This document shows positions 1 through 9,959 of a stretch of 64,000 nucleotides of DNA, piece by piece. Numbering within the stretch: position 1 is the first letter of the stretch; each line of letters begins with the position of its first letter. The position numbers and the translations under genes are program-made. Under the pieces are notes generated by a model. The model was given only the letters and a program-made list of their open reading frames with translations. It was not told where the DNA came from and made no database searches. Source of the DNA: Mycocentrospora acerina (lineage: Eukaryota > Ascomycota > Dothideomycetes > Pleosporales); the NCBI GenBank assembly GCA_022701365.1, contig JAKUHH010000118.1, positions 183,450-247,449 of the forward strand, written 5' to 3'.

Positions 1-3000
1 AACTCCAAGGGGAGACAGAAGCCTAGAGCCTCACCAGCGTCATTGACAACCCCATCCCAGCCATACTCGAGCAGGATTTCTTGTCCGTGAAGACTCCTCG
101 AGATTAAGCCTAGCACGTAGAATGCCGTGCCTCTGAGTGACATGACTTCTGACTTCTCTGCAATCTGAACGATCCACTTTATCACATCAGAGTTCTCAAG
201 AAACGGAGCGCCCAGCTCCATTGAGCCGACATTGCCTACAGCCCATAGACATCCTTTCACTTTAAGTATGATTTCTGCATCGTCGTCTTCAGATGCAAAG
301 TCTCGAATGGTAGCTGCAAACTCATCGAAATGCCCCTTTTGTTTGAGCAGCTTGCATCCTTCCTTCGTCCTTGTGAGTTCTCGGTAGAAATGCGGAGGCA
401 CAAGACCGTATTCAGGCTGCTCTGGCGCGTCGTCGTAGGATAGTTGATTTGACGGTTTTTCGGGAATGTCGGCAAGAGCGCGAGCCATCGAGGCCTCGAT
501 CAGCGCTACGTATGTATCATTCCTTCCCAAGAACCAGTCATCCATCTCTCTCGTGATGTAATCCAATCCATCTAGATAGTGGTACCCTACTGATGTGGAC
601 AGGAACCGAAGTAACAAAGGAGCGCCAATTTCCCCCAAGTGGTCTAATGCAGGACGACATTTGACCACAAACTCGAGCGACTCTGTCTGGTTGCACGCCT
701 CTTCTAGAATCTTGATGGCAACCTCACAGACCTCAACATCTGGATCGTAGAGCTGCGTTACAAGCAGCCGGATAGCCCATTCTGCAGGGCCCGTGGCACC
801 TGTGGTTTGCATTGGCTTTGTTGCATATTTACGCATCAATCTAGTTGCGAGTATTCGTATCTCCTTTGAACATGACGTCATGGCTTTGGAAATGATGATG
901 CGTAGATGTCCATCCAGCATGTAATCCATATTGCTCAACAGAGCTCGGATCAGGTCATCGCGGTCGTTGAGCTCGATGATATGGTAGAACATGTTGATGA
1001 CCCTCCACCTCTCCAGTATCTGAATTCCCTTGGGGTCTTTTGTCAACGCACCGAGGAGCGCAAAGTAGCCACAAGTAAGAGTCTCGTTCATGCGATCTGC
1101 TTGGAAGAGTGGTGATTCGGATGTCAGGCCGCTCATGCGGTCAAAGTGTGAGAGACACTCTGCAAGTTGTCGAATAAACTTGCTTTCGCCTAGATACTTG
1201 ACTCCCTCGGGATTCTGCAGGAGCGTGTGCATGAAGGCGCAGCCTATTCGAACATATCGTTGATTTGGCTTGGTATTCTTGATCTCAGAGAATCGGTACT
1301 TGAACGGGCGGTAGAATCCAAGCAGGCGATGAACGAATTTGGCTGATTTCATAGCTTCATCCAGACGCTTGGCGTTGAGTAAAGGACCCTCGACAATAGA
1401 CTGAATCAAGTCCCATTTCCACTTCTGAAAGGAAACAGTACCCAGTATCTGTGTGTCGACCATGAGGGCTCGAAATTGGGCTTCATCAACCTGCATTGCG
1501 GCATGCATCTTTGACTGATCAGTCTGTCGATTGGAGGACGTGTTGTTGGTAGCAACTGTGCTCTTGTTGGTGTTGAGCGAAGTTTGGCCTGAGCGATATA
1601 GCGTTCTATTGACGCTGTCCACTTGGTAGATCGTCCCAATAGCTACAAATCGGTCCTCGGACTGAAATCTTGCAGCTGAGTGAAGCAGCTGCGGAAGCAC
1701 CTGAAGCTGTGCACTCCACAATGGTGGCAATAGTTCATTGGCCATTTTCAAAACCTCTCCAAGCAACAGCGTGGTCTTCCGCTTCAACGGTAGCGTCAAG
1801 GGTTGTTCCTCAACTTGCAACAAAGCCGGTACCAGACCAGCGTGTAGGAAGGTAGCCAAGACAACAGAAATGTAATGGTCCATCAGATTCCACTTGTTTG
1901 TAGTGTTTTCTGCACTGAAGCTCAGGGCGTCTTTGGCAGGCTGGTTCTTCATGTTCGTGACACGCCCGTAGGTTGTCAGTCTCCGTCCAGCTAGGAAGGA
2001 GGAGGACCATGATGGGGGTTTGATCCTGAGAAGATCGAAAAGAAGTTCTAAGATGATATTGCGCACATGGGGTGTTGGAATTTGCAATGACAAAAGTAAG
2101 GAACGGATTGGAAGGAAATCGTTCATGCACAATGCTAGCAGTCCAGGCCAGCTTCTCAGCAAGGATGCAATGACCTTGGCATTCGCTTTCAGCTTTTCTT
2201 CGTGCAAGTGCCCGTGAACTGTGCCTGCGTCTGTGAACATTGCAAATGGAGCCTCCAGCTCGCGACCCGATCGTAGAAATCGTCGTCGTCGTGGGGTGTC
2301 GTGGAGATGCAAAAAACAAGCCGCAACACTCTCCGCAGCATGATAGCTTCCTTCTCCTAGAGCGTCGGCAAGTACTCCCATTCCACCGGCGTCAACGAGG
2401 AGTGCAGGTTTTCGAACCATAATCTCTGCAAGAGTAAGCGTTGCAATGTTTTTCAATCGATCTTCTGCATGCTCTGCTACCGCTACAATGATGCGAACCA
2501 CACCACGGCCAATCTCCTCGACACCGCCTTTGACGTCCAAAAATGCTCGAACGAACTTTAGAGCCTGCTCGCGCTCTACACTAGCTTTGCTCTCCTTTAC
2601 GAGCGACAGAATCACCAAGTAGTCTGTATGGAGATTCCGGATGGTTCGAAGAGATTTGCGGTCTGTGAATGCATAGCGCATGACTCGATAAGCAGCTGCC
2701 ACGACTTCTCGACTGTCGCTGAGAAGCATGGTCTGCAACCTCAGGCCAAAGATGGACCATGCCAGATCGTATTTGAGCGTAGTATGTCGCTTGAACAGCA
2801 AGACTAAAGAATTAGCTCGCTCTACGTAGTACTCAGGCTTCATGCCCTGCAGCTCCAAGGCCTGCAGAATCTCAGCCAGTACAAAGGTTGGCGACTCCGT
2901 CTCATCTTCTTCCTCTTCGTCTTTCTGGACAATGTGACGTGATGGTGATCGCGAGAGATTCCGTCGAAACAGGTATGACAGTCTGCTCTGCGGATTGGGT

Positions 3001-3395
3001 GGTGGTGACGTGACGTCTCTTGCTCTTTGTATTTCTGCAGCCAGCGCTGACTTTAGTTGTGCCAGCTTTCTGTTTGATATGTTGAGCTGCTCCTCAACCA
3101 TGAACCTCTGTTCTTTTGCATTCTTGACGCTCTTGGCGTTTAGTGCCTCGAGCAGATTCTCCGACCCAATCCTGATCTTGGCCTCCTTCTCAATCTGGTC
3201 CTGCAGCTCAGCCTGCCGCTGCTCGGTGGTGGTGTTGTCGCTGTCCTCGACTATGATTTCGTGCATGTCGAGGTCGGGACGTGTCCTGCCCTCGAGCGAG
3301 GTTGTGGGCCGCAGCTGCGAGCTGAAGCTGCCAGGCCCTGGATTGTGCGAGTTTGCTGTCGCGTATGACGACTGGCCTCCCCGCGAGCTCGCCAT
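1..3395 (-). CDS. Rictor/Ste20/Avo3-type TORC2 subunit (partial, C-terminus off window)
   Basis: Scaffold subunit of TOR complex 2, which controls actin, sphingolipid and AGC-kinase signalling at the plasma membrane. A single open frame of 1131 codons runs from the ATG at 3395 to the window edge with no intron or stop. The N-terminal ~200 residues are low-complexity with an acidic, coiled-coil-like stretch. A helical armadillo-like body follows (Rictor N and middle regions). Near the window edge the segment WAVGNVGS followed by RGTAFYVLGLISRS matches the conserved Rictor V region, so only the C-terminal tail is missing. Orthologues are S. pombe ste20, S. cerevisiae AVO3/TSC11 and Dictyostelium pianissimo. 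The start is the first Met of the frame and precedes a Ser/Gly-rich leader. Divergent from the urate oxidase gene. Family call is by motif and gene shape; confidence is high. Confidence 0.9.
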   Translation of the reverse strand, partial: MASSRGGQSSYATANSHNPGPGSFSSQLRPTTSLEGRTRPDLDMHEIIVEDSDNTTTEQRQAELQDQIEKEAKIRIGSENLLEALNAKSVKNAKEQRFMVEEQLNISNRKLAQLKSALAAEIQRARDVTSPPPNPQSRLSYLFRRNLSRSPSRHIVQKDEEEEDETESPTFVLAEILQALELQGMKPEYYVERANSLVLLFKRHTTLKYDLAWSIFGLRLQTMLLSDSREVVAAAYRVMRYAFTDRKSLRTIRNLHTDYLVILSLVKESKASVEREQALKFVRAFLDVKGGVEEIGRGVVRIIVAVAEHAEDRLKNIATLTLAEIMVRKPALLVDAGGMGVLADALGEGSYHAAESVAACFLHLHDTPRRRRFLRSGRELEAPFAMFTDAGTVHGHLHEEKLKANAKVIASLLRSWPGLLALCMNDFLPIRSLLLSLQIPTPHVRNIILELLFDLLRIKPPSWSSSFLAGRRLTTYGRVTNMKNQPAKDALSFSAENTTNKWNLMDHYISVVLATFLHAGLVPALLQVEEQPLTLPLKRKTTLLLGEVLKMANELLPPLWSAQLQVLPQLLHSAARFQSEDRFVAIGTIYQVDSVNRTLYRSGQTSLNTNKSTVATNNTSSNRQTDQSKMHAAMQVDEAQFRALMVDTQILGTVSFQKWKWDLIQSIVEGPLLNAKRLDEAMKSAKFVHRLLGFYRPFKYRFSEIKNTKPNQRYVRIGCAFMHTLLQNPEGVKYLGESKFIRQLAECLSHFDRMSGLTSESPLFQADRMNETLTCGYFALLGALTKDPKGIQILERWRVINMFYHIIELNDRDDLIRALLSNMDYMLDGHLRIIISKAMTSCSKEIRILATRLMRKYATKPMQTTGATGPAEWAIRLLVTQLYDPDVEVCEVAIKILEEACNQTESLEFVVKCRPALDHLGEIGAPLLLRFLSTSVGYHYLDGLDYITREMDDWFLGRNDTYVALIEASMARALADIPEKPSNQLSYDDAPEQPEYGLVPPHFYRELTRTKEGCKLLKQKGHFDEFAATIRDFASEDDDAEIILKVKGCLWAVGNVGSMELGAPFLENSDVIKWIVQIAEKSEVMSLRGTAFYVLGLISRSLHGQEILLEYGWDGVVNDAGEALGFCLPLE

Positions 3396-4182
3396 GGTGT
3401 TGATGGCGGCTGACGACAGAGAGCGGCCATCTCGAGTTCGCGTGGGCGCAAGCAGTGAGGCTTGGTCGGCGGAGGGTGGTGGCGTCATTTAAGGCCGTGA
3501 CCATGGGCACCTCCACCACATCGCATGTGTCTGCTACGACCACGCGCTCGTCTTCCCCATGGGCTGTCGCAGGCGGATGGCGGAAGATGGACGGTCTGCA
3601 CTGGGGTACCTGTCACCACGGAGCGGGGCTATGGCGCTGGGCGGGAAAGGAACGGTGGGGAGGGGCGGCCTGGGCGCTTGGGGAGGGAGGGGAGGGGAGT
3701 GCGCTTGGGGATTGCAGGTCACGGGATGCCAACCGTGGGTGAATGAACGAGGTGCTGGACACGGACAAGTGCACACTGCAGTCGACATGGGAGCAACGTC
3801 GCGGGCCCTCGCAGAAAAGTGGGCCCCACCTCCAGCGCCCACAGCCATGACAGCTTCAATGCGAGGCGCCTTGCCGCATCGGCAGCTGCGGCATGTCTGC
3901 GACCTCACCGTCGACCATGCTGGCCTGATGTCGCGCAGATTTTCACTCACCTTCCTCCCGCGCTGCATCGGCTTTTCGCGCTCGCAGGGCCCGCAGGAGA
4001 GCGAGGGTCGAGAAGGGGCACGTGACCCACGCGTATCCCCGTTATCCTGGTGCGCATCGACCGGAGCACGCCGATGGCCACGCCAGCCAATGCGAGGAGC
4101 TCTCCTCCGCCATCCTCGCGCCATCTCGCGTCTGCCCAAAGCTTATTCGCGAACGATTCCTAAGAATCAACTCCGTTGCAGC

Positions 4183-4196
4183 TCGGCCGTCTCCGT
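4183..4196 (+). promoter_or_regulatory. UaY-like site upstream of urate oxidase
   Basis: TCGG, six bases, then CCGT. This differs by one base from the TCGG-N6-CCGA site bound by the purine-pathway activator UaY of Aspergillus. It lies about 140 bp before the urate oxidase ATG. Function is inferred. Confidence 0.4.
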
Positions 4197-4209
4197 CTGT
4201 TGGTGACCT

Positions 4210-4215
4210 GATAAG
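4210..4215 (+). promoter_or_regulatory. GATA site (nitrogen regulator type)
   Basis: GATAAG, a perfect match to the HGATAR core used by AreA/Nit2 GATA factors. It lies 14 bp after the UaY-like site and about 120 bp before the urate oxidase ATG. The pairing is what nitrogen-metabolite control of purine catabolism would predict. Confidence 0.45.
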
Positions 4216-4333
4216 ATTGCATATCTGAGAGTATAACTATCGTCGCTGTCCGCCCTTGATCTTCGTCTTGCTCATCCCCAACACTCAATTGACACGCCAG
4301 CTCCAGCCCTCGTCTCTAACAAACCCAACCACC

Positions 4334-5337
4334 ATGTCTCAGCTTAGCTTCGCACGATACGGCAAGGACAACGTCCGTCTGTACAAGGTCGATAAGGACC
4401 CCAAGACTGGCATTCACACCGTCGTCGAGCAGACCGTCCGCATTCTCCTTGAGGGTGACATTGAGACCTCGTGAGCTGCTTCCAAACAGCTTCCATAGCA
4501 ACCACTAACAAACAGCAGCTACACCAAGGCAGACAACTCAGTCGTCGTAGCCACAGACACCCAGAAGCAGACGACCTACATCCTCGCAAAGCAGAACCCC
4601 ATCGACCCTCCCGAGCAGTTCGCCGCCATCATTGGCGACCACTTCATCAAGACCTACCCCCACATCCACGCCGCCCACGTCAAGATCATCCAGCACCGAT
4701 GGACTCGCTTGGCCGTTGATGGCAAGCCCCACCCTCACTCCTTCTTCCGCGACAGCCAGGAGACTCGCGTTGTTGAGTCTGTGACTAGGGAGGGCCAGGG
4801 TGCTTCTATCCGCTCCAAGATTGAAAAGCTCTTGGTGCTCAAGAGCACTGGATCTGCCTTCCACGGCTTCCACCGTGATGAGTTCACCCGTCTGCCTGAG
4901 ACCTGGGACCGCATCCTCAGTACTGAGATCGAAGCTGGCTGGCAATGGAAGCTGTTCAAGACCTTGGATGAGGCCAAGGCCGTCGACTACAATGCCGCCT
5001 GGAAGGCAGCAAGGGACATTACACTCAAGGTGTTCGCCGAGGACAACAGCGCCAGTGTCCAGGCCACCATGTACAAGATGTGCGACCAAATCCTTGCTGC
5101 TGTACCTCTGGTAGATGCTGTCGACTACGCTTTGCCCAACAAGCACTACTTCGAGATTGGTATGTACTGTCCCGTCAACTCTGAATAACTCCATCGCTAA
5201 CATGTTACGCAGATCTCTCCTGGCACAAGGGTATCAGCAACCTGGGCAAGGATGCCACCGTCTTCGCTCCCCAGTCCGACCCCAACGGCCTCATCGAGTG
5301 CACTGTAACCCGCAAGGGAGCCAAGTCCAAGTTGTAG
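4334..5337 (+). CDS. uaZ: Urate oxidase (uricase), peroxisomal
   Basis: Oxidises urate to 5-hydroxyisourate with O2, without a cofactor, in purine catabolism. Three exons: 4334-4470, 4519-5159 and 5213-5337, with GT-AG introns of 48 and 53 bp, giving 300 residues, the usual fungal length. It starts MSQLSFARYGKDNVRLYKV; the Lys of RYGKDN and the Thr of VVVATDT correspond to the catalytic Lys-Thr pair. ETSYTKADNS, HAAHVKI, FAEDNSASVQATMY and the His of DLSWHKG are all family signatures. The protein ends in SKL, a canonical PTS1 peroxisomal import signal. The splice sites were chosen because they restore the ETSYTKAD and YFEIDLSWHKG junctions. Upstream UaY-like and GATA sites suggest induction by uric acid and nitrogen control. 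uaZ is the A. nidulans name. Confidence 0.96.
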
Positions 5338-5894
5338 ATCACAACTCCTTCATTCGTTTGACATGACGATTTGACGATTTGTTGTATATCACATTTGGCG
5401 TTTAGCGTGCTTCAGCAGGGGTCGCTTGTGCAGAGAGTAGAACCATATACCATTTGATTTTTAAGTTTGGGAGAGCAAGTACGAGCCGTGTTGATCGTCA
5501 AGGGGGCGGAGCGAGAGTAGAACTATACTTCAATCTGATTTGATTTTACAATAAATCTGCCTTTTGATACCCGTTGCGGATTACCACAGTGACAAGGGAA
5601 AGCGAGAGCAAGGCGGCATTCGCATGCGCAGGTAAGTTGACACACACAGCCTTGTTCATCTTGCGACATCGCCAATGCCACAATGAGCGTGTTCTGCAGC
5701 CATAGGTCACAAATCTTGTCCCCTGGTAGCAGTGCCTCATATCTTGCATATCAGACAGCCAATCCGCGCTCGCTCAGCCTCGCTGGGGCAGGCGCGTACA
5801 GGCCTGACTGCAGACCTCATAAGCATTGCTTCAGCCTGGTCACTTTTTTGCTTCTATTTCTTCATCCCCGCTAAATACAATCTTCAGCCTCGCC
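5338..5894. other. Intergenic: uricase 3' end and promoter of the STAND-like gene
   Basis: 557 bp with no convincing open frame or RNA gene. AT-rich 3' flank sequence follows the uricase stop, with a pyrimidine-rich stretch just before the next start. Confidence 0.5.
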
Positions 5895-7965
5895 ATGGAG
5901 GCGTTTGCCGTCGCTACGGGCGGCATGGCCGTCTTGTCGTTGTCTATACAGCTCATCCAGTCGGTTGCTTCGATTCAGACCTTTATCAAGAATGTGAAAG
6001 ATGCCCCAGATGAGCTGGTGCGGCTTGGGAGAAAGTTGGAATGGTTGAAGGCACTGATCGAGGATGTGCGCAATGTTTTGGAGCGACAGTGTTCTTTACA
6101 AGGACAGCATTTCCCGGTTCCTTCGATGACAATCTTTAGATCTCTTCAGAGTTGTGAGGAGTCTCTTCAGCCGCTCCAAGACTTGATGAAGAAGTACATG
6201 AGGCCGCAGACGCATGCAAATTCAGTCATGGTCAAGGCGGTAAGATGGAGGAATGACCTCAGTATTTCGTTCAAGGCGAAGGATATTGAGGGGTTTGAAG
6301 TGCGCATACAACAGGAAGCAAATAACATTCAAGCTGCTCTTGGACTGAACGTGACGAGCATTATGTTGGTTATTTGCAATTCCAGATTGATGTTGAGTTT
6401 GACTGACGTTGATAGGACAACTGTATTTCCCGTCTTCCTCCAGAATCAACAGTCTCTCATGGTCACACACTCATCCCCTCCAAGCGCGTTATTAACAACC
6501 CAAGACCCGTTCACCACTTTGGGGGATCGCCAGATAGCCTCTTCGTCAATGCAAGTTTCAAGAAGAACATACTGCGTGCCATCCGCGCTCGAAAGATTTG
6601 GGTTTCGCCAACGGAAATCAGTCCGATACATCGATTCAGCCGACGAAAAAGCACCCCGGAGATCAAGGAGTGATGACAAAGAAGAAGTCATATTCGAAGA
6701 GTATGAGTACACCTGGTCCTCGAAATTTATAGGATACGGATTGACTTGGAGTCAACAACGACCGTATGGAAATATTATCCCATCACTCAGCGTATATCCT
6801 GTCATGAGAAATTTTCATGATTATGTCTGGAACATGATAGGTCATATAACAGTCCAAGAGGTCCAACAGATGTTCAGATCCGGTACAATTCATCCCTTCG
6901 CACGAAGTAGTGAAGGCCAATCTTTACTTCATGTGAGCATCTAGTTAAATTGAGTAAACTTGAATATACTTACGCTTTGGATAGATAGCCGGTTTTTTCC
7001 ATCGAACTGACATTTGCCACCTACTCTATGAATATGGCGTGAGGCCAACCACTTTACAATCAGGGCCGTCTCCTCTTCAGTTATGTATATTTTTCAGTCT
7101 ATACAATGTTAACTTGAAATTGGAGACTCTTCGAGTTCTTCTCCTTGATATCGATCAAATTGATGACTTTGATAGTGAATTATCTGAAATGCTACTGCAT
7201 CCTCAACTCCTAGACCTTGATGAGATTGAGTGTCTTTGGATGGAGAGTAGTCATGTACTCTCCTCCTCAGACTCGCAATCATTTCGATTGTTTCTGTTTC
7301 ATAGTCTGGTCTGTATATACGCTAGGCTCAAAGGTGACAAGAAGGTGATCACTGAACTGATGGTTGTTTTGATGGACTCTAAAAATCCGGGAACGTATCT
7401 TATGGACCATCCTGGAATTCTTAGACCGATATTTTCCTGTGGGAACTCCACCCTTGATAGTCACACAATAGGGGCCAACTTGATCGACCTTTTGGTACGC
7501 TTAGGGTTGGACGTTCAGAATTTCGTAAGAAAGGAACTTGAGCTTTTGCCCGACGGTATCTTGAAAGATTGGCCAAATGAAAAAAAGATCACAGAAAATT
7601 ATCCAGTCGATAGAAGGATCATATTCGAACGTAATGAAGAAAGAAACTGGATCTTGGGTTGGGAGTGGGTACTCGATGATCTTGACCCTGGCTATCATCT
7701 TCTTTCTGAGTTCAATACCTTTACTGTGGAGGCAAACTCGGCAAATAACTGGCCGTTCTATGGATGGCCATACGAGAAATATCTGAAAGCCGAGGAAGAA
7801 GCGAAAAAAGAAGGAAAACAGCTCTCATATAGTGAGTTCCTGGACCATTGGAATCAGCTCAAACAACGCCGCTTCAACCAACGTCTCGTCACCAAAGCCC
7901 GCAAAGAGCGCGCACGAACAGGACAGAAACGATCGCGAAGCAGGATGCCTGGATCTTGGAACTGA
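5895..7965 (+). CDS. Fungal STAND-type N-terminal domain protein with ankyrin-like region, no NACHT
   Basis: Three exons (5895-6364, 6416-6932, 6985-7965) give 655 residues. Residues 1-~150 look like the HeLo-like N-terminal domain of fungal STAND (NLR-like) proteins: a hydrophobic first helix (MEAFAVATGGMAVLSLSIQL) and then amphipathic helices. The middle (~160-330) is basic and unrecognised. Around the second intron, GQSLLHIAGFFHRTDICHLL reads as an ankyrin-type repeat, followed by a long unrecognised C-terminal half ending in a basic tail. There is no P-loop NTPase, so it is not a complete NLR. Related proteins act in heterokaryon incompatibility or cell-death signalling; a role here is inference. 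Intron 1 (51 bp, donor GTTGGT) is a multiple of three and stop-free, so it could be retained. Intron 2 contains in-frame stops and must be spliced. Confidence 0.7.
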
Positions 7966-8744
7966 AGAATTTCCTTTTCTCGTTTTTCAGCTCATTCCCA
8001 CGCTGGGCCGATAACAGACAAAAATCTCAGCTGTCATGCTCGAGAGGGAATACTGGAGACGTCTATAATTATGATATCTCTCATCTTCACGTCTACGTGG
8101 AAGGATGCTATCCAGTATCGACCTCACTGGGCAGTCTTTGTTGGACGCGAAATCATGTGGAAGTGCTTTCCTACATTCCAGCTTTGGTTCGATCTAGTGT
8201 TTAAAAGGAGTTTTTTTCCGAATTGAATTACGCGAGGACGAGGGCTCAAAACTCAAATCGAAAGGAAATTTCTATCGGCATACGACATTGTGTCTTTTTT
8301 CCATTGTTGACTAGGAACAGGGTCTGACATTATTAGAGCGGGGTTCGGTGTTTGATGGAGTAGGAAGGTGTGGACTTCCTTATCTCTAATTTTATTTCTT
8401 TTGAATCTAGACTTTCTTCTAGCCATATACCACTATAGAATGCGAGAGAGTGCCTGGGTTTGGGATGTGCTCGAGTTTGCATCGATAGAATCACCAGACT
8501 GGAAATTGCGAAGCCCAAGTGCCTTTGAGATGTGTGCATATCATGAATGACTATGTCAAGTGGTCGTTCCCGAGACGCCGAATGGCATACATAATGCCTG
8601 TAGAATACACGACTTGTGACACGCAGCAACCTCAGTACATGTACCTTCCCAAGCATCGTATTAATACAATGTGATTTTAAATCACGAATCAATACAGAGA
8701 AAAAATCGTCTATATCATAATCACTTCCTCTCAACACGTGGTAT
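7966..8744. other. Intergenic between convergent genes
   Basis: 779 bp between the stop of the STAND-like gene and the stop of EMC10. Several small open frames occur, none with a family match or convincing composition. Likely two 3' UTRs. Confidence 0.5.
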
Positions 8745-9355
8745 CTATTTATCTCCTCCACCGCCAGAAACGACTTGAACAAGCAAGAACAGCGCAATAG
8801 CCCACCAGTACCTGCACAAACATTAGTATACCGTCTCCAAAATAACAGACAGAAGAAAACGTACTTCTGCAGGAAACTCTTCTCTGGCTCCTTATCCTCC
8901 AGCTTGCCTTCTGCGTTCAACACAATAGGCTTATTCAACAGAGGCTTAGGTCCCGCAGTCCTCTTCACAATCTCAACCTCGACATCTGCCCCCTCTCCTC
9001 GTGCACTTGTCCCAAATCCAACGTGGTAAGGCTCGCCCTTCTCATCCACATGGATAACAAACTTCTTCTGGTACTCGTCCGCAAAGCTCGCTGCAGACGT
9101 AACGATGCCACGCCATGACCCCGAGGCAGGATCTGTCAGGCCGATGCGGAGAAGGTGGTCGGGCGAGTATGAGCCTGTTGGTGGTGTGTACGAAGCTAAT
9201 GTGCCAACGGATTGCTCGAGGTCGTATTCGATGTGCGCTAGGGGAATGGGCGAGGGGATGATGGCTGTGTCTGCGGAGACGGGGACAGAGGACACGTAGA
9301 GGGTTACCGAGGAGGCGATTGCCACGGGCAGCAGGAGGAGTTTGGAGAGCAGCAT
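8745..9355 (-). CDS. ER membrane protein complex subunit 10-like (EMC10)
   Basis: Subunit of the EMC insertase, which places tail-anchored and multipass proteins in the ER membrane. Two exons (8865-9355, 8745-8811; 53-bp intron 8812-8864) give 185 residues. The N-terminus MLLSKLLLLPVAIASSVTLY is a signal peptide. A lumenal beta-rich domain follows, containing DHLLRIGLTDPASGSWRG and a Gly-rich strand region. After the intron comes the hallmark end: KYWWAIALFLLVQVV, one membrane segment, then SGGGGDK. Splicing restores the KYWW junction; without it the frame runs on into unrelated sequence. The ATG at 9355 was chosen because it begins the signal peptide, although the frame is open further upstream. 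Divergent from the FGGY kinase. Confidence 0.85.
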
Positions 9356-9959
9356 CTTGGCGGGAGTTGGGGGCTGTGGAGCTGTTGATGGGGCGGCTAG
9401 ACGACGTGGTGTTGGAGATGCGTGTTGGGGGAGCTTCACTGACCGCGGGGCGCGGCGTTTGTTTTCGCCGAGAGGGTTCACGTCTTGAGGGTCCCAACTA
9501 GGTATCTACCCGGTTATTGGCACCGGAATTTCCTCTCTGGGTAAGGCGCAGGGAAAAATAAGAATCTAATTCTTGGTGGCAATGTTCTAGAGCCAACTGC
9601 ATGGAAGGTCGTTAGAATTTGTGGACCGGAGACATGTCCTCCCCGCATATCCCCGACCTATCCAGCAAGATGACTGTACATCAGGCGCAGAGCTCAGGAT
9701 GACGAGCGGGTCTCGGGTCAATTGAATTGCTTTGTAGGGCTTAGGAAGCAAGTTGTTTGCCCCGCCCCCCACCATGCTAGAGCTGTCTGATAGCTCGTGT
9801 GAGCGCATCCCGCAGCCGGAGCTGTCCTCCAGTCTCAACACTAATTTTCGTATTTTTGGAGTCATTTTTTAATCGATCTTGTGATCATGCCTGAGTTATA
9901 ACTTGCACTTGCTCGCATCATTTACTGTCCTTTCCTTCATCTCATCTCATCACATCACA
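9356..9959. promoter_or_regulatory. Divergent promoter between EMC10 and the FGGY kinase
   Basis: 604 bp with no coding signal. A CATCTCATCTCATCACATCACA pyrimidine/A-rich leader immediately precedes the kinase ATG, as is common for fungal start sites. No specific operator recognised. Confidence 0.45.

Larger units (their letters stand above)
3396..4333. promoter_or_regulatory. Divergent promoter between the Rictor-type gene and urate oxidase
   Basis: A 938-bp intergenic region. No coding signal is convincing; it is GC-rich on the Rictor side. The urate oxidase side holds the candidate UaY and GATA sites listed separately. A GATAA on the minus strand also lies near 4038 and another GATA core near 4238. 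Confidence 0.6.

Noticed and set aside
3534..4206. Overlapping open frames on both strands in the Rictor/uricase promoter
   Set aside because: GC-rich promoter DNA gives long frames by chance; they overlap each other on both strands and show no domain.
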